Assembly: GCA_022316685.1 (NCBI GenBank) | Contig: JAKJHU010000752.1 | Location: 1 to 64,000 of the forward strand | Direction of reading: 5' to 3' | Source: Progne subis subis | Taxonomy: Eukaryota; Chordata; Aves; Passeriformes; Hirundinidae | DNA: 64,000 nt | Part shown: positions 27,349-40,020 of the stretch, in pieces | Layout: the number at the start of each line of letters is the position of its first letter | Numbering within the stretch: the stretch's first letter is position 1 | Position numbers and translations under genes: made by a program | Notes under the pieces: model-generated | The model's input: the letters and a program-made list of their open reading frames with translations, nothing else | Databases searched by the model: none | What the model was told of the DNA's origin: nothing

Positions 27349-29807
27349 CTGAGTGCGTCGGGGTCGGCGGGCGCTCCCCGGTCTCGGCGCTACTGCTCGG
27401 GTTCTGTTTCTGGCAGGAATCGGCGGGCAGCAGCTCCTCCGCCGACAGGATGGGCACGGGCGGCGGCGGCCAAGCGGCCTCGGGCAGGGCGCGGGCCGGC
27501 GCCGCCACGCACAGGTTTAGGAGTAGGGCAAGGTGCCCTCGCAGAAGTCGGCCGGGAAGGCGGCGCCGGCCACCGAGAAGCGCTGCGCGCCCAGGCAGCG
27601 CAGCACGGCGGGCGGCCCGGCCCGGCGCAGGCGAGCCAGCACGGCCAGCGCCACGCTCAGCAGGAAGAGCGCCGACAGCAGCGCCAGCGCCAGCACCAGG
27701 TAGAACTGCAGCTCGGCCGCCGGCGCCTCGGCGCCCGCCGCCCGCTCGCTCAGCTCCGGCAGCGCCTCCTGCAAGCTCTCGGCCAGCACCACGTGCAGCG
27801 TGGCCGTGGCCGACAGCGCCGGCTGCCCGTGGTCCTTCACCACGGCCACCACGCGCTGCTTGGCCGCGTCCCGCTCGGACACGGCCCGCGCCGTGCGCAC
27901 CTCGCCGCTGTGCAGCCCCACGCGGAACAGCGCCGGCTCCGACGCCTGCACCAGCTCGTACGACAGCCACGCGTTGCGCCCCGCGTCCGCGTCCACCGCC
28001 ACCACCTTGGCCACCAGGTAGCCGGCCTCGGCCGAGCGCGGAACCACCTCGAAAGGAGTCGCCGCCGCTCCCGCCGCCTCTCCCCGCCTCTCCCGCCGGC
28101 GCCGGCCAGAGCACCCGCGGCGCGTTGTCGTTGCGGTCCAGCACGAAGACGCGCACCGTGGCCGTGGAGCTGCGCGCCGGCGCGCCGCCGTCCTGCGCCC
28201 GCACGGCCACCGCGAACTCGCGGCAGCGCTCGTAGTCGAAGGAGCGCTGCGCGTACAGCGCGCCGCTCCGCGCCTCCACCGACACCGGCGGCGCCGCGCC
28301 CGCCGCGCCCGCGCTGCCGCCCGCCAGCCAGTAGCTCACGCGCCCGTTGGCGCCCGCGTCCGCGTCCCGCGCCTGCACGCGCAGCACCAGCGCGCCCGCC
28401 GCGTTGTTCTCCGCCACGTACGCGCTGTACGCCGCCTCCTCGAACACCGGCGCGTTGTCGTTCACGTCCGACACCTCCAGCACCAGCTCCGCGCTGCTCC
28501 GCAGCGCCGGCCTGCCCCGGTCCCGGGCCACCACCGTCACGCGGTGCTCGGCCGCCTGCTCGCGGTCCAGCGCGCTCGCCGTCACCACCTTGTACGAGCC
28601 GCCCGACGACGCCACGATCGACAGCGGCGCCTCTCCCGACAGCTCGCACGACACCTGACCGTTCTCGCCGGAATCCGGGTCGTTTACGTTCAGCACGGCC
28701 ACCACGGTCCCGACCGGCGCGTCCTCGGGCACTGGGCTTGACAATGACAGAATGGTGATCTCTGGTGGGTTGTCATTCACGTCCAGCACCTCCACCTCCA
28801 CCTTACAGTGCGCCACCAAACCGCCGCCGTCAGTCGCCTCCACAGCCAGGCTGAATGTGCGCGTATCCTCGAAGTCCAGCGCCTCCTGCAGCGTGATCGT
28901 CCCTCTCTCGGCATCCACCGCAAACTTCTGCAGTATCTTGGCAGGCATTTCCCCGAAGCCATAGGTGATGCGGGCGTTGGTGCCGTCATCAGCATCAGAG
29001 GCTGACACGTTCAGCACCGTCGATCCCGGAGGAGCGTCCTCTCGCAGGCTGACGCGGTACCGGTCCTGCGCGAACACGGGTGGGTTGTCATTGGCGTCGG
29101 TGACGTTGATCCAGAGCTGGGCGGTGCCAGTCCGGGGCGGGTCTCCTCCGTCCATTGCAGTCAGCGTCAGCCGCAGGTTTGGCTCGGTCTCGCGGTCCAG
29201 TGAGTGGCGCAGCACCAGCTCCGCGGATTTGCTGCCATCTTGGCTCTCCTTCACCTCCACTCCAAAGTATCGTTGGCCTCCAGCTCATAGCCCTGTAGCG
29301 AATTACTGCCCACGTCCGGATCCTCTGCCATGCCCAAGTAAAACCGGGCGCCGGGAGATGTCAACTCGTTGATCTCCAGAGAAAATGTTTCGCAAAAACC
29401 GCGGTGTGTTGTCATTCACGTCCTCGATCGCCACCTCGACGCGGAAAGTATTCAGCGGGTTGTGCACCAGCGCCTCGAAGCTGACGGAGCAGGTCGCCGA
29501 GTCGCGCACATCTCCTCCCGGTCCAGCCTCTCGTTCACGTACAGGTTCCCGTTGTCCTCATTCACCGTGAAATATTTCGCTGCTTCTTGCCGGCAGACGC
29601 CACCTGCAGCTTGCGCGCCGGCAGCTCGTCCGCGCTGAGCCCCAGGTCCCGCGCCAGCGGCCCCACGAGCGAGCCTGTGGCCAGCTCCTCGGGGATGGCG
29701 TAGCGGAGCCGCTCGGCCGCCGCCCGGCACCACAGGCACAGCAGCAGCGCGGCCGGCAGCGCTCGCCCGCCGCCCGGCCCGCGCCTCTGCCGCCGCCTCA
29801 GCGCCAT
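27349..29807 (-). CDS. PCDHGB: GB3: gamma-protocadherin B-type variable exon with divergent EC2-EC3
   Basis: ATG at 29807. EC1 resembles the other GB exons except for the NEDNGN stretch. The longest unbroken frame runs from about 29260 to 28080 (EC2 to EC6). EC2-EC3 are the most distinct of the five GB exons ([38 protein letters not shown]; linker DVNDNPP), whereas from [20 protein letters not shown] onward the protein becomes near-identical to its sisters. Frame breaks: near 29577 (missing G), 29503 (missing C), 29390-29270 (EC2 start), 28085 (in the CT-rich EC6 loop) and 27515 (missing G). The tail end differs from the other GB exons ([14 protein letters not shown]). The donor after 27349 is CAG|GTCTGT. 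Its downstream spacer W is the only one of its kind here. Identity of the family is certain; function depends on whether the indels are real. Confidence 0.88.
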
Positions 29808-30076
29808 TCTCCGGCCCGCAGCGCTCGCCGCGCTCCCGCACCGCTCCCGCCGCTGCCCTGCCTCCCTCGCGGCCGCTCTCGCCGCACAGCGCTCGGGCCG
29901 CCGCCGCGCAGCCGGGCCGCTCGGGCCGCCTCGGACGCCGCCGCTCCGCGCCCAGCGCCGCCCTCCGCCGCTGCCGCTGCCGCTGCCGCTGCCGCTGTGG
30001 CCGGCGCCGGGCGAGCGAGCAGCCTGCGGGGGCAGGACGCTGCGGCGGCCGCGGCTCCAGCGCCGCTCGGCGCCGG

Positions 30077-30095
30077 CCAACAGCGGCACCCGGAG
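30077..30095 (-). promoter_or_regulatory. CSE-like CGCT element of GB3 promoter
   Basis: Gene-sense CTCCGGGTGCCGCTGTTGG, 270 bp upstream of the GB3 ATG, identical to the other GB copies. Confidence 0.6.
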
Positions 30096-30969
30096 GCGCC
30101 GCGACGCCGCTGCAGCCGCCCGATGGCCGCGCTCAACGGGGCCCGGCTTGGGGCGGGGCTCGGGGCGCCACCGGCACCGGCCTCTCTCCGCCGCGGCCAA
30201 CACCAACAGCACCGGCACCGGCTGCATTCGGTTCCACGCGCTTCCATCTCAGATGTGCTCTCCGCTGCTTTTAGCGCATCCTTTCCAGTCACAATGAACA
30301 CTGGAAGCAGACATTCATGAAAGGGCAGGAAAAATGGAATTTAGCTCTTTTTAATAAAATCACGGCGCATCTACTGCTGCAATAAACCATAATTTAGGGA
30401 CGATTAAGAGTTTTTTCGAACTTTGTCACATCTCTTGACTTGTCCCTTCATTAACTGGGATGAATTAATCAGAGCTAGAAATCAGCCCAGAGCACTGTAA
30501 GCAACCCCCATGCCAAGACAGCAGAAAAACATTTACTCTTTTGTTTATGACTCATTAAAGTTGTTTCTCTGCATCTCCATAGCTGAGCCTGACAATGGGA
30601 AGTGCAAAGCAACGCTGAGTCCTTCATGGAGCTAAACAATGTGTTCAGTTTCACACTTTTCTTTAAAGGTCATTTAATCCACACTCTGCCATGAGCAGGA
30701 ACACTTTCTCCTAGACTTGAATGTGAAGGCATATCCAAAACCTCTCTGGGCAATATGTCCATTTTCTCACAACCCACACTGCAAAGCTTTCTCCTAATGA
30801 AAACCTCCCTTCTTTTAGTTAAAAACACTTCTCTGCTGTCCGATGACCACCAGCCCTTGTAAAAGGGCCTCTGTCCATATTCCTTAACTTATTTAAATTG
30901 ATACAGCGAGACAATTTGAAAAGGCATCACAGAGGTATCATTTCTCCATGCTTGAAGACCTAAGCTCCT

Positions 30970-31580
30970 TCAGTCCTTCTGCACAGCAGAGATGTTCCAA
31001 CCCTCAGATCAATTCCAGATCCCTAGGGACTCTAGCATGTCCATTTGGGACACTGGCCCAGGATCTGCATGCAGTCCATGGTCTCACAAAAAGCGTTTAG
31101 AGGGGGGAAGGATCTCCCTCGACCTGCCGGGCACAAAACTTGGTGTGCAGTGCAGGACACAATCGGAGCAGCAGGTGCCCATGGGCGGCTCATGTCCCAT
31201 CTTGTCACGCACCAAGAACCCAAAGTTCTTCTCTGCTAAGCGCTTCCCTGTCCCCTGCTCTCTGTTCAAACTGGGGATTGCCCTAACCCGGCTGCAGGAC
31301 CTTGCACTTTGCCCTGTTCACCTTCCTGAGGGTTGCACGGGGCCACTGCTCCAGCCCATCCCTCGCTGGCATCTCTGCCCTCTGGGGAATCAACTCACAC
31401 TGCTGGCAGCTGCAAATGTTCTCAAGGTGCACTCGATCCCATTGTCCATGGAGGTACTAAACAGTCCTGGTCCCAGCAAGGACCCTTGAGGGACAACACA
31501 AGTTACTGCTTTCCAGCTGGACGTGGAGCCACTGCCAATAACTCTTGGAGATGAGTGTGCAGCCTGTTCCTCAGCCATTT
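30970..31580 (-). mobile_element. CR1 LINE fragment, spacer Y copy 2
   Basis: Same degenerate reverse-transcriptase signatures as 17150-17770 (VPQGSLLGPGLF; GIECTLRTFA; MSRPWA). It is a duplicate of the same insertion, not a new one. Confidence 0.87.
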
Positions 31581-32675
31581 AACAGCCTCCAGAGATTGCC
31601 CAGCATGTTCCTCCACGTGATGATGTGGGGGACACTGCACAGGTTCCCCCCCTGGCCCCTGATCTGTTCATGGAAACCTTGGCTGGGCTGGGTGGCTGCT
31701 CTGCACTTTGACCACCGCAGCAGAGATGTTTCTGCATTATTCCACGACAGACAAAGTGCTCCTGGGTGAGCACCCCTGTGCTGATGAAACCCTTCCTCTG
31801 TACAGCTGGAAACATCACAGGTGCGTGTGGGAACTGCACCTGCACTCGGGCAATCGGGACAGAGGAGACCTTCCACACAGGATCAGACACGCTCAGGCTG
31901 AGCTCATGACAACAAGCAGTGCAAGAGTCAGGAACACAGAGAAATGAACAGATGCAATAACATTTTGTAGCTCTCACTTGCTCCACAGAAGCAACTCCAA
32001 TCACACTGCACTCCATCAGGCACGGGCCTGTGTTATCTATGACAAAGGACAGGCAAGGGAATGACCGACTTCTTCTCCAGCCTCACACACACGCTCCCCT
32101 CTCTTCTTCTTCTTCTGCGCCATGCAGCTGGGAGGTTTTGCTTGTGGCCATCTCCTCTCTGGTCCAATTGATCATGAGATGATAGTTCACTGCAGCCACA
32201 CCCACAAGGGAGGTACATTTGTCTGCTCACACCATCATGATAAGGAACTGAAGGATTCTAAAGCACACAGTTGATAAACAACCATCCTAAAAGATCAGCA
32301 GTCATCCAAGGGACAATGGCTCATCAAACCATTGCCTCAAGGGAATCTCCTCCCTGTCTTTATCACCTGCTCTTCTCCACCACACAGATGCAACCTCTAC
32401 TAAAGTCATATTTCCATCTATTTCTCCCAGCAGGAACAGAACACAAAGTCACTCTCACATCTCCTGCCTTCCACTCCCACTGCAACAAGAGACATGAACA
32501 CTCCATACATTCCTAAAAAAGATAGGTTGTTGATAACTGTAAGTGTACCCACATACAGAGTAAATCAACAGGGGAAAAAATGAAAAAGAAAATCCTGCAG
32601 AAAACCCAAACCATGAATCAGATAAGGCAGGGAAGCATTAGAAGACAACAAGCTCTCAGAGATGCTCACAGTGAA

Positions 32676-32724
32676 GGCCTTGGTTCTAGGCCTTGGTTCT
32701 AGGCCTTGGTTCTAGGCCTTGGCC
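32676..32724. repeat. 13-bp minisatellite, about 3.5 units
   Basis: CCTTGGTTCTAGG units, one more than in spacer Y copy 1. Confidence 0.9.
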
Positions 32725-33534
32725 TTCAAATTCATCCCTGAGAGCACCGAGAAGTCACTCAGGTCTCAAGCTGCAAGTGTGGCCCTAAAGACTTACACTG
32801 GACAGCAGGACAGGGGCCTTCATTTGAACAATTAGTCCTGTCCTCAGCAACTTTCTACTGCATGGCCTGCTCACCTTGCACAGGTATGAAACCAGCACTT
32901 TAAACAGCTTCTCATCTGCCTCTTTCTCAAGTTACATCTCCTGACAAATTATAACAGATTCTCTTACTGCTCCTGCTTCCCATTCTTCCTGTTTCCCACA
33001 CACACACAACTCTTTCCTAGGTGGCTGAAGTACGGATTTACTGGAAAACAACAGGCCCTTCAAATTTAAAAGTACTGATGAGAATTGTGAAAATGAGCTG
33101 CAACCCAACCTGGAAACAAAGGCCTGAGTGAAAGTGCAATTACAGCTCTGAAGAAATTCTACATTGCAAGGTTGCACGAAATACAGATGGATAATGGAGG
33201 TTTCACACAGGATTAATTAGCTGTTCTAGACAAGAATTATGGTTCTACAGGAACGGTTACTGCTGAGGTCATTGTCCTTGATGAGAGAGAAAGCAGGATC
33301 AGAACAGAACAGAAATGGCTCTGGCTTTGGCACCAAGCAGCAAATCAAACCATTTCTCAGCCAAACCCACACAGATTCACCGCTTTTCCTGGCACAGAAC
33401 TGAGCTCTCACCCTCCTCACTCTGCATTCACAGCCTTCAGGTTCACCATCAACATATACCAACATTTGGTTGTATCTGGCCACAGAGAAAACAACACCTT
33501 GGGGAAACATATATTTATGAAGTTGTATGTCTTT

Positions 33535-33692
33535 AATGAAATATTCAAGGTCAGGCTGGGAGGTGCTACGAGCAACCTGGTCTGGTGGAAGATGTCCCTG
33601 CCCACGTCAGAAGAGTTGGAACAACATCTTCTCCAAGGTCCTTTTCAACACAAACCATTCTATGATTCTGTGTTTCCATCATTCTATGATTA
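33535..33692 (+). mobile_element. CR1 LINE 3' end, spacer Y copy 2
   Basis: Same 3' end as 19720-19876. Here the final ATTCTATGATT is better preserved. Confidence 0.9.
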
Positions 33693-36600
33693 CATGAACA
33701 GCTCAGGCAGGGATGAGAGACACCCTCCCTACTGGATCATTCTATGGTTTGGAGTTTGCAGGATTGCCAGGCACAATGAGCATCAACTTTACTCCTTGAC
33801 AAGAAAACAAGCAAACAAACAAACAACCCAACCCAACCCAAAAAATCATCCAAACAAACCTTAATGAACCCAGCCAAGAATGGGAAAACACCAGGAGAGT
33901 GTCAATCACGGCCTCACATCTCAGATCCTGTCAGCTGTAGTATATACACAGCACAGGAAACTCGACTGTAACAGATGCACAGGAGGCCTCACACAGGAGC
34001 TCACCCCAGACAGTCATTTCCTTGCAGAGAAAGATAAAGAAAGAGCTTGGAACCTCAGCTGTGGGCCTCATCTAACTGCTAGGACAAATAGAACTGACAC
34101 AATCCATTCATTCATTTCGGACTCTGTCACAGTGAGCTCCAGCAGCGGCCCTGTCTCAGGATAGACAGACTTCTTCTCTCTGTCCAAACACAACAGGAAA
34201 GCAAAGTTTGCCTACGAACGTCCGTAGAAGAAAAGCTGTGTGCACAGCTTCTCAGATCCCAAGCATCACAACTAAGATTATTCTCTTCCTCCCAATTATT
34301 TGAACAAGTGTAAAATGCATGTGGGCAATAAATGGTCACCAGCTCTGTCAAAGACCAGCCAGCCAAGTGTCAGCTCCAAGGCAACATCACCGCTCTTCAG
34401 CACATGGACTCCTCACAGCATGTGTGCCCACCACTCTGGATTCCAAAGAGGACCCAACCCAAAGTGGGCCATTTGAGCCCCAAGCACACAACATCAAACC
34501 ATGAGACTCCTCCTGACTCGTGTTCACAAGGCCAGCAATAGCCCTGGGCACCAACAAAACACATGCCATGTCTCCAGCAGTGCCTCCTCACACACCACAC
34601 CCCAACACTCCCCCGGCCCTTCACAGCCCACGTGCTTAGCACAGATCTTCCCAATTTAGACACTCCACCAGATGGAAAGCTGCTCACACAGGATCTCCTT
34701 ACCACGGAGAATATTTGAGTTCTCACCCGAGCCATGGCACAAGAAAAGCATTTCTGACAGAGACATTTTAAAGAAACACGTCGAGGGAAGTCTCTCTCTT
34801 TTCACCTACACACAGGAAGGAACCTTCTTCAGATCATCAGAACAGTGACACACAAAGTCATCACCTGCACAACTGAGGAGCTCACAACACTCTTCTGGGT
34901 CAGATAACTCAGAGTAGATGATTAATAACTTTGTTTAGGCACCACATACATACCTTGATCTTCCCATACGGCATCTTTCATAAGTACAACATGAAGATTT
35001 TAGTGACACAATTATGATGTGTGCAAATACTTAGTTAGAACATCCCAGGGTTCTCCATGCAGCTGGAATACATATCTTCTAGACAATTACTTGGAGAAGA
35101 AAAACCTCACATTGCCTCATACTAGAGATAGGAACTGGACAGGGAATGGAGGAAATCATTCCCTGGAGTCTTTCAGCAGACATCCACACTCAGCTCACAG
35201 GACTCAGATTTCCAACCCTTCACATCATCCATGCGTTCTTCCACCCACACATCTTAAAAACACCTGACAGGGGAGGCCCAGCTCCCCAGACCACTCTAAT
35301 GAACACCACTCCTTTCACAGAGCTATCTTCACTTCTCTGTGCTATGCAAGTTGCATTTGCCTCCTCATTGAAGTTCTGTGAAGACACCTCATAGGTCCAA
35401 AAGGAAAGAGCCCAGCAGGCTTCAGACACAGACTGAGTCACAGAATATCTGCACAGGGGGAATTATGCCCGCCTTATATCTCCCGCTGCACCTTGAATCT
35501 CTCCCTTCCCACCCACGCAATTCTCTTGCCATGCTAAATATTTCACAGCCAAGGCTCACCCAGCTCCATTTGACACACCTCTACTTTAAAAAACAAGAAA
35601 AGCACACAACCCAAATCAGTTCTGCCATTTCCTCCTGCATTTCCTCCTCCACACGCAGCCCCACACAGGCTTTTCAAAGAGTCACAGCTTCAAGAGCATC
35701 CTTCATCTCCATCACAGACAGACAGACAGCATCAAGGAACACTTGTTGCTCGGCCCAATCCTCTGTTGGGGACAAAGATCAAAGCATGGATGACACAAAA
35801 TCTTTCTCTCCTGTCCTCCTCTGTGGATCAGGAGAACGATAAAGGCTGACAGCAACGTGCAGAGAAGTTCCACACAAAGCCACCAGCATTTTGTTCAGCA
35901 CATTCAGCCTATTCAAGCACAGCTGCTGTTGGGAAGACACAAGAGCCTGCTAAAAAGTTGTATTTCTTACCAACGTGACACATCCCTTCAGAAGATCAGA
36001 TACTGACAGGAACACGGATTCTACACAGCACTGCTGACACAGGGGAAGAACACCGGGAACCTGATAAATACCCAAACTTCTGACCTCACAAACAGCCTCT
36101 GCCAGCAGCAGCCTTCTCCCTCCTTCCTTCCTTCTTCACTAACTGGAACGCTGAGGAACGACCCTGTGCTTACACAATGACACCAACGGGCACCAGCCTT
36201 CAGAATGTCACCAGAGGAAACTCCACCTTGCTTTTAAACAAAATCCCCCAGGCGAGCCAGGGAACACGGCAGGGAAAGGGCAGGGGAGCATCAGCAGAAA
36301 GCGTGGTGGAGAAAATCTGGATGGAGAAACTTACAGAGAAAAAAGATCAGAACACGGATGGACACTAAGAGACTTCTCTGCTTATCAGAAATAAAGTGTT
36401 CTTGAGTGCACGACCGATCCAGAGCTCTGATACAAGCCCAGGTATCACAGAATCTGCTCCAAGACACCCTCATCCTGTTACAGCACACACCCAAGATGGA
36501 GAAGAGAACTCTCAACCCTTAATGGAAGTGTCCACCTGTGCTCAAGAACAGCCTGTCCCAGGAAGCACCACGCATCAGGAAACCCATCTGAAGGAGAACA

Positions 36601-37209
36601 TTCAGGTTTCTCTTTCCTCTTCCTGACAGGCAGACAGACACTGTCAATGGCCAGCTGCTGCCTGGACCATTGCTCTACATGCGGCTCCAAGATGACAGAA
36701 TAGACGAATGCCAAGACATTTCCTGGCCAACGTGCATTGTCATGGAGAAACGAAATCCTGAGAGCAGAATGAAAGAAGAAAAGCGAAGTTACAGTACTCA
36801 GACAGCCTCACCCAAGCAAACTCACGTGCTTTAGGAAAGAAACCCATCCTACTAATAACTTAACATCCATTCCCTAATAACTTAGGAACTTAATCACCAT
36901 TCAGAAGAAGTTAAAAGGAGAACCAATGGCACAGGTCTGGAAACACAATGACAAACAATCTGGCGCTTGATAAAAAAATATAGCCATGGTCTAAAAATGA
37001 CCATCCAGGAGCAGCCTCCTCCTGCCACAGCTTCCACCGAGATAAGACTGTGCACCGAGCCCACGTCCATGTCCCCGCAGCAAGAATCTGCACGAGAACA
37101 CAGCGCGTCGGGAAACGAAAGGTGACCTTCCTTGGCAGCAAAGCTCCTTGCACAAGGCAGGGAACAGAGCGGGCAAAGGGCAGGGGAAGATGCGGCCAGA
37201 GGAACTCAC

Positions 37210-39647
37210 CGAGGGAGCGGAGGGATCCGAGGGGCGGGCGGCAGCAGAATCCTCGTCCCCGAGCAGCGGCTCGGGCTCGTCGGGCAGCGGCCGGGCCGGG
37301 AGGGTGTCGCAGCAGCTGGCGCGGGACAAGCGCAGGTGGCTCTTGCGCGAGTCGGCCGTGAGCGACACGTCGTGCGAGTAGGAGCGCAGGAAGGCGCGCA
37401 CGCCGTCGATGCCCACGAAGTGCGAGACGGGCACGCCGCGCAAGGCGGCGGCGGCGGCGGGCGGCAGCAGCTGGCGGCGGCGCCAGCGCCGCAGGCGCAG
37501 CGCCAGCAGCAGCAGCAGGAAGGCGAGGAAGAGGCAGGAGACGGCGGCCACGGCCAGCACGAGCCAGCGCGTCAGGCCGCCGGCCGGCTCGCCCGGCGCC
37601 GCCGCCTCGGCCGCGCCGCCCAGCTCGGCCAGCAGCTCGGCCACGCTGTCGGCCAGCAGCACGCTGAGCGTGGCCGTGGCCGACAGCGCCGGCCGCCCGT
37701 GGTCCTTCACCACCACCACCAGGCTGTGGCGCGCCGCGTCGCGGGCCAGCGGCGAGCGCGCCGTGCGCACCTCGCCGCTGTGCAGCCCCACGCGGAACAG
37801 CCCCGGCTCCGTGGCCTTGGCCAGCTCGTACGACAGCCACGCGTTCTGCCCCGCGTCCGCGTCCACCGCCACCACCTTGGCCACCAGCGCGCCGGGCTCC
37901 GACCCGCGCGGCGCCAGCTCCACGCCCGACCACGCGCCGCCCGAGCCCGCGCCCGGCGGCGGGTACAGCACCCGCGGCGCGTTGTCGTTCTCGTCCGCGA
38001 TCAGCAGCCGCACCGACGCGTTGCCGCTCAGCGCCGGCGCGCCGCCGTCCTCCGCCAGCACCCACAGCTGCAGCTCGCGCACCTGCTCGTAGTCCAGGGA
38101 GCGCAGCGCGTACAGCGCGCCCGTCTCCGCCTGCACCGACACGTACGACGACAGCGGCGCGCCCCGCACCCGCCCCTCGCACAGCCGGTACCGCACGCGC
38201 GCGTTCTGCCCCCAGTCCGCGTCCGTCGCCAGCACCCTCAGCACCAGCGCGCCCGCCGCGTTGTTCTCCGCCAGCCGCGCGCTGTAGCGCTCCTCCGCGA
38301 ACACCGGCGCGTTGTCGTTCACGTCCAGCACCCGCAGCGCCAGCACCGCGCTGCTCTGCAGCGCCGGCGACCCGCCGTCCGCCGCCCGCACCGTCACGTT
38401 GTACTCCGACACCTGCTCTCGGTCCAGCTCTCTCGCTGTCACCACACTGTAGTATCTGCCGTGTGAGCTCTGCAGCAGGAACGGGATGTCCCCATCGAGG
38501 GAGACGCACCTCGCCATTCGCCCCCGAGTCCTTGTCCCTCACATGCAGTAGGGCCACGACTGTTCCCGATGGAGCATCTCTGAGATTTCGCTCAGTGCTG
38601 ACCGCACTGAAATATCCGGCGCATTGTCGTTACGTCTGTCACCGTGACCACGACTTTTGTCGTGTCAAAAAGGCCGCCCCGTCATGTGCCTGCACCCCTA
38701 GTTCGTAAGAATCGCCCTCCTCGAAGTCCAGGCACTGTAACAGGTGATAGCTCCCGTGTCGCCATCCAGATGGAAAATCTGCGAAGCTTTCTCTGACATT
38801 TTCTCAATCGAGTATTTCACCACCAGCCCGTCAGCCCTCGTCGCATCGGTGGCCGTGACGGTGACGAGCACAGAGCCCACGGGCACGTCCTCGGGCACAC
38901 GCACCGTGTACTCCGCCTGGCTGAACACGGGCGCGTTGTCGTTCACGTCCACCACCGTCACACGGATCCGAGCCGTGCCCGTCCGTGCCGGATCGCCGCC
39001 GTCGCTCGCCCTCAGCACCAGCTCGTGAAACGCCGCCTCCTCCCGGTCCAGCGCCTTGGCCAGCACCAGCTCGGGACGCTGATCGCCGCCGGGGCCCGCC
39101 TGCACGGCCAGCGAGAAGTGCTCGTCACCGCTCAGCTCGTAGCTCTGCAGGGAATTCCGGCCAGAGTCCGGGTCGTGAGCGTCTGGCAGGGGAAACCGCG
39201 ACCCCGGGGCTGCAGTCTCGCTCACTCTCAATTCTTTTTCCGCTACTCGAAAGCTCGGCTCGTTGTCGTTAATGTCCGTGACTTCCACTTGGATTCCGTA
39301 CACCTGCATCTGTCCCTCCACGATCAGCTCACAGCGCAGCACGCATTGCTGCACACTCTCGCACAGCTGCTCTCTGTCGATCCTCTCCGCCGTCACTAAA
39401 TGTCCCGTCTTCTCGTGCAGAGCAAATACTGCGTCCTACCTTCCGAGACCACTCGGACGCCGTGCTGGATTAGCGCCGGCAGCTGCAGCCCCAGGTCCTT
39501 GGCCACGTCGCCCACGAAGGAGCCCTTGGGCATCTCCTCGGGCACCGAGTAGCGCAGCTGCCCGCACGCCGCCTCCCACGCCGCCAGCAGGACGGCGCAG
39601 AGCAGAGCTCGCTGCCGCCGGCCCCAGCGCCTCCCCGCCGCGCACAT
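37210..39647 (-). CDS. PCDHGA: GA3: gamma-protocadherin A-type variable exon, two long open segments
   Basis: ATG at 39647. EC1 has its own sequence ([19 protein letters not shown]). One frame is open from about 39420 to 38720 (EC1 end to EC3, linkers DINDNEP and DVNDNAP) and a second from 38517 to the donor at 37210 (EC4 to tail, ending [12 protein letters not shown]). Breaks are near 39425 (a missing G in the stretch that reads gagcgaaat in GA2) and several between 38720 and 38520 at the EC3/EC4 boundary. EC3 carries the variant [20 protein letters not shown], unlike GA1/GA4. With GA4 it is the best-preserved GA exon, and it would be nearly complete if a handful of indels were consensus errors. 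It has spacer Z upstream and spacer Y downstream. Confidence 0.9.
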
Positions 39648-39896
39648 CTCCGCCGCGGCAGCTCCCCGCTGCCGCCCGCTGCTCAGGTACCCGCGCTTGC
39701 TGAGCTTTCCTACCGGGCTCTCCGCTCCCGGCCACTGTCGCCGCCTCTTTCGCCTCTCCGCTGCACAGATCCGCACCGAGAGGACGATCGCAGATCGCCC
39801 GGCTGCCGGCTGATGAATCCAGCGATCGAGTGACCGAGCCGATCCGCAGCGGGCGGGGCTGCCGGGAGCGCTCCCAGCTCCTCTCGCTCCTCTCGG

Positions 39897-39915
39897 TCAG
39901 CAGCGGCGCCCGCAG
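39897..39915 (-). promoter_or_regulatory. CSE-like CGCT element of GA3 promoter
   Basis: Gene-sense CTGCGGGCGCCGCTGCTGA, 250 bp upstream of the GA3 ATG, identical to the GA1 and GA4 copies. Confidence 0.6.
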
Positions 39916-40020
39916 CCTCCTCCCGGCACTGCAGGCACCGAGCGCTGCCCGGCGCTGCCCGCCCGCCTCGCACACCGGAGGCTCTCGGGGGTGACACCGC
40001 CGGCCCCGAGTCCTGGGCTC

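Larger units (their letters stand above)
30213..37209. other. Spacer Y, copy 2 (between GB3 promoter and GA3 donor)
   Basis: Near-copy of 16412-23413, shifted by about 13.8 kb, with scattered 1-5 bp indels. Next to GA3 it lacks about 40 bp present in copy 1 (copy 1 has an additional segment around 23365-23400). No gene is seen. Confidence 0.8.
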
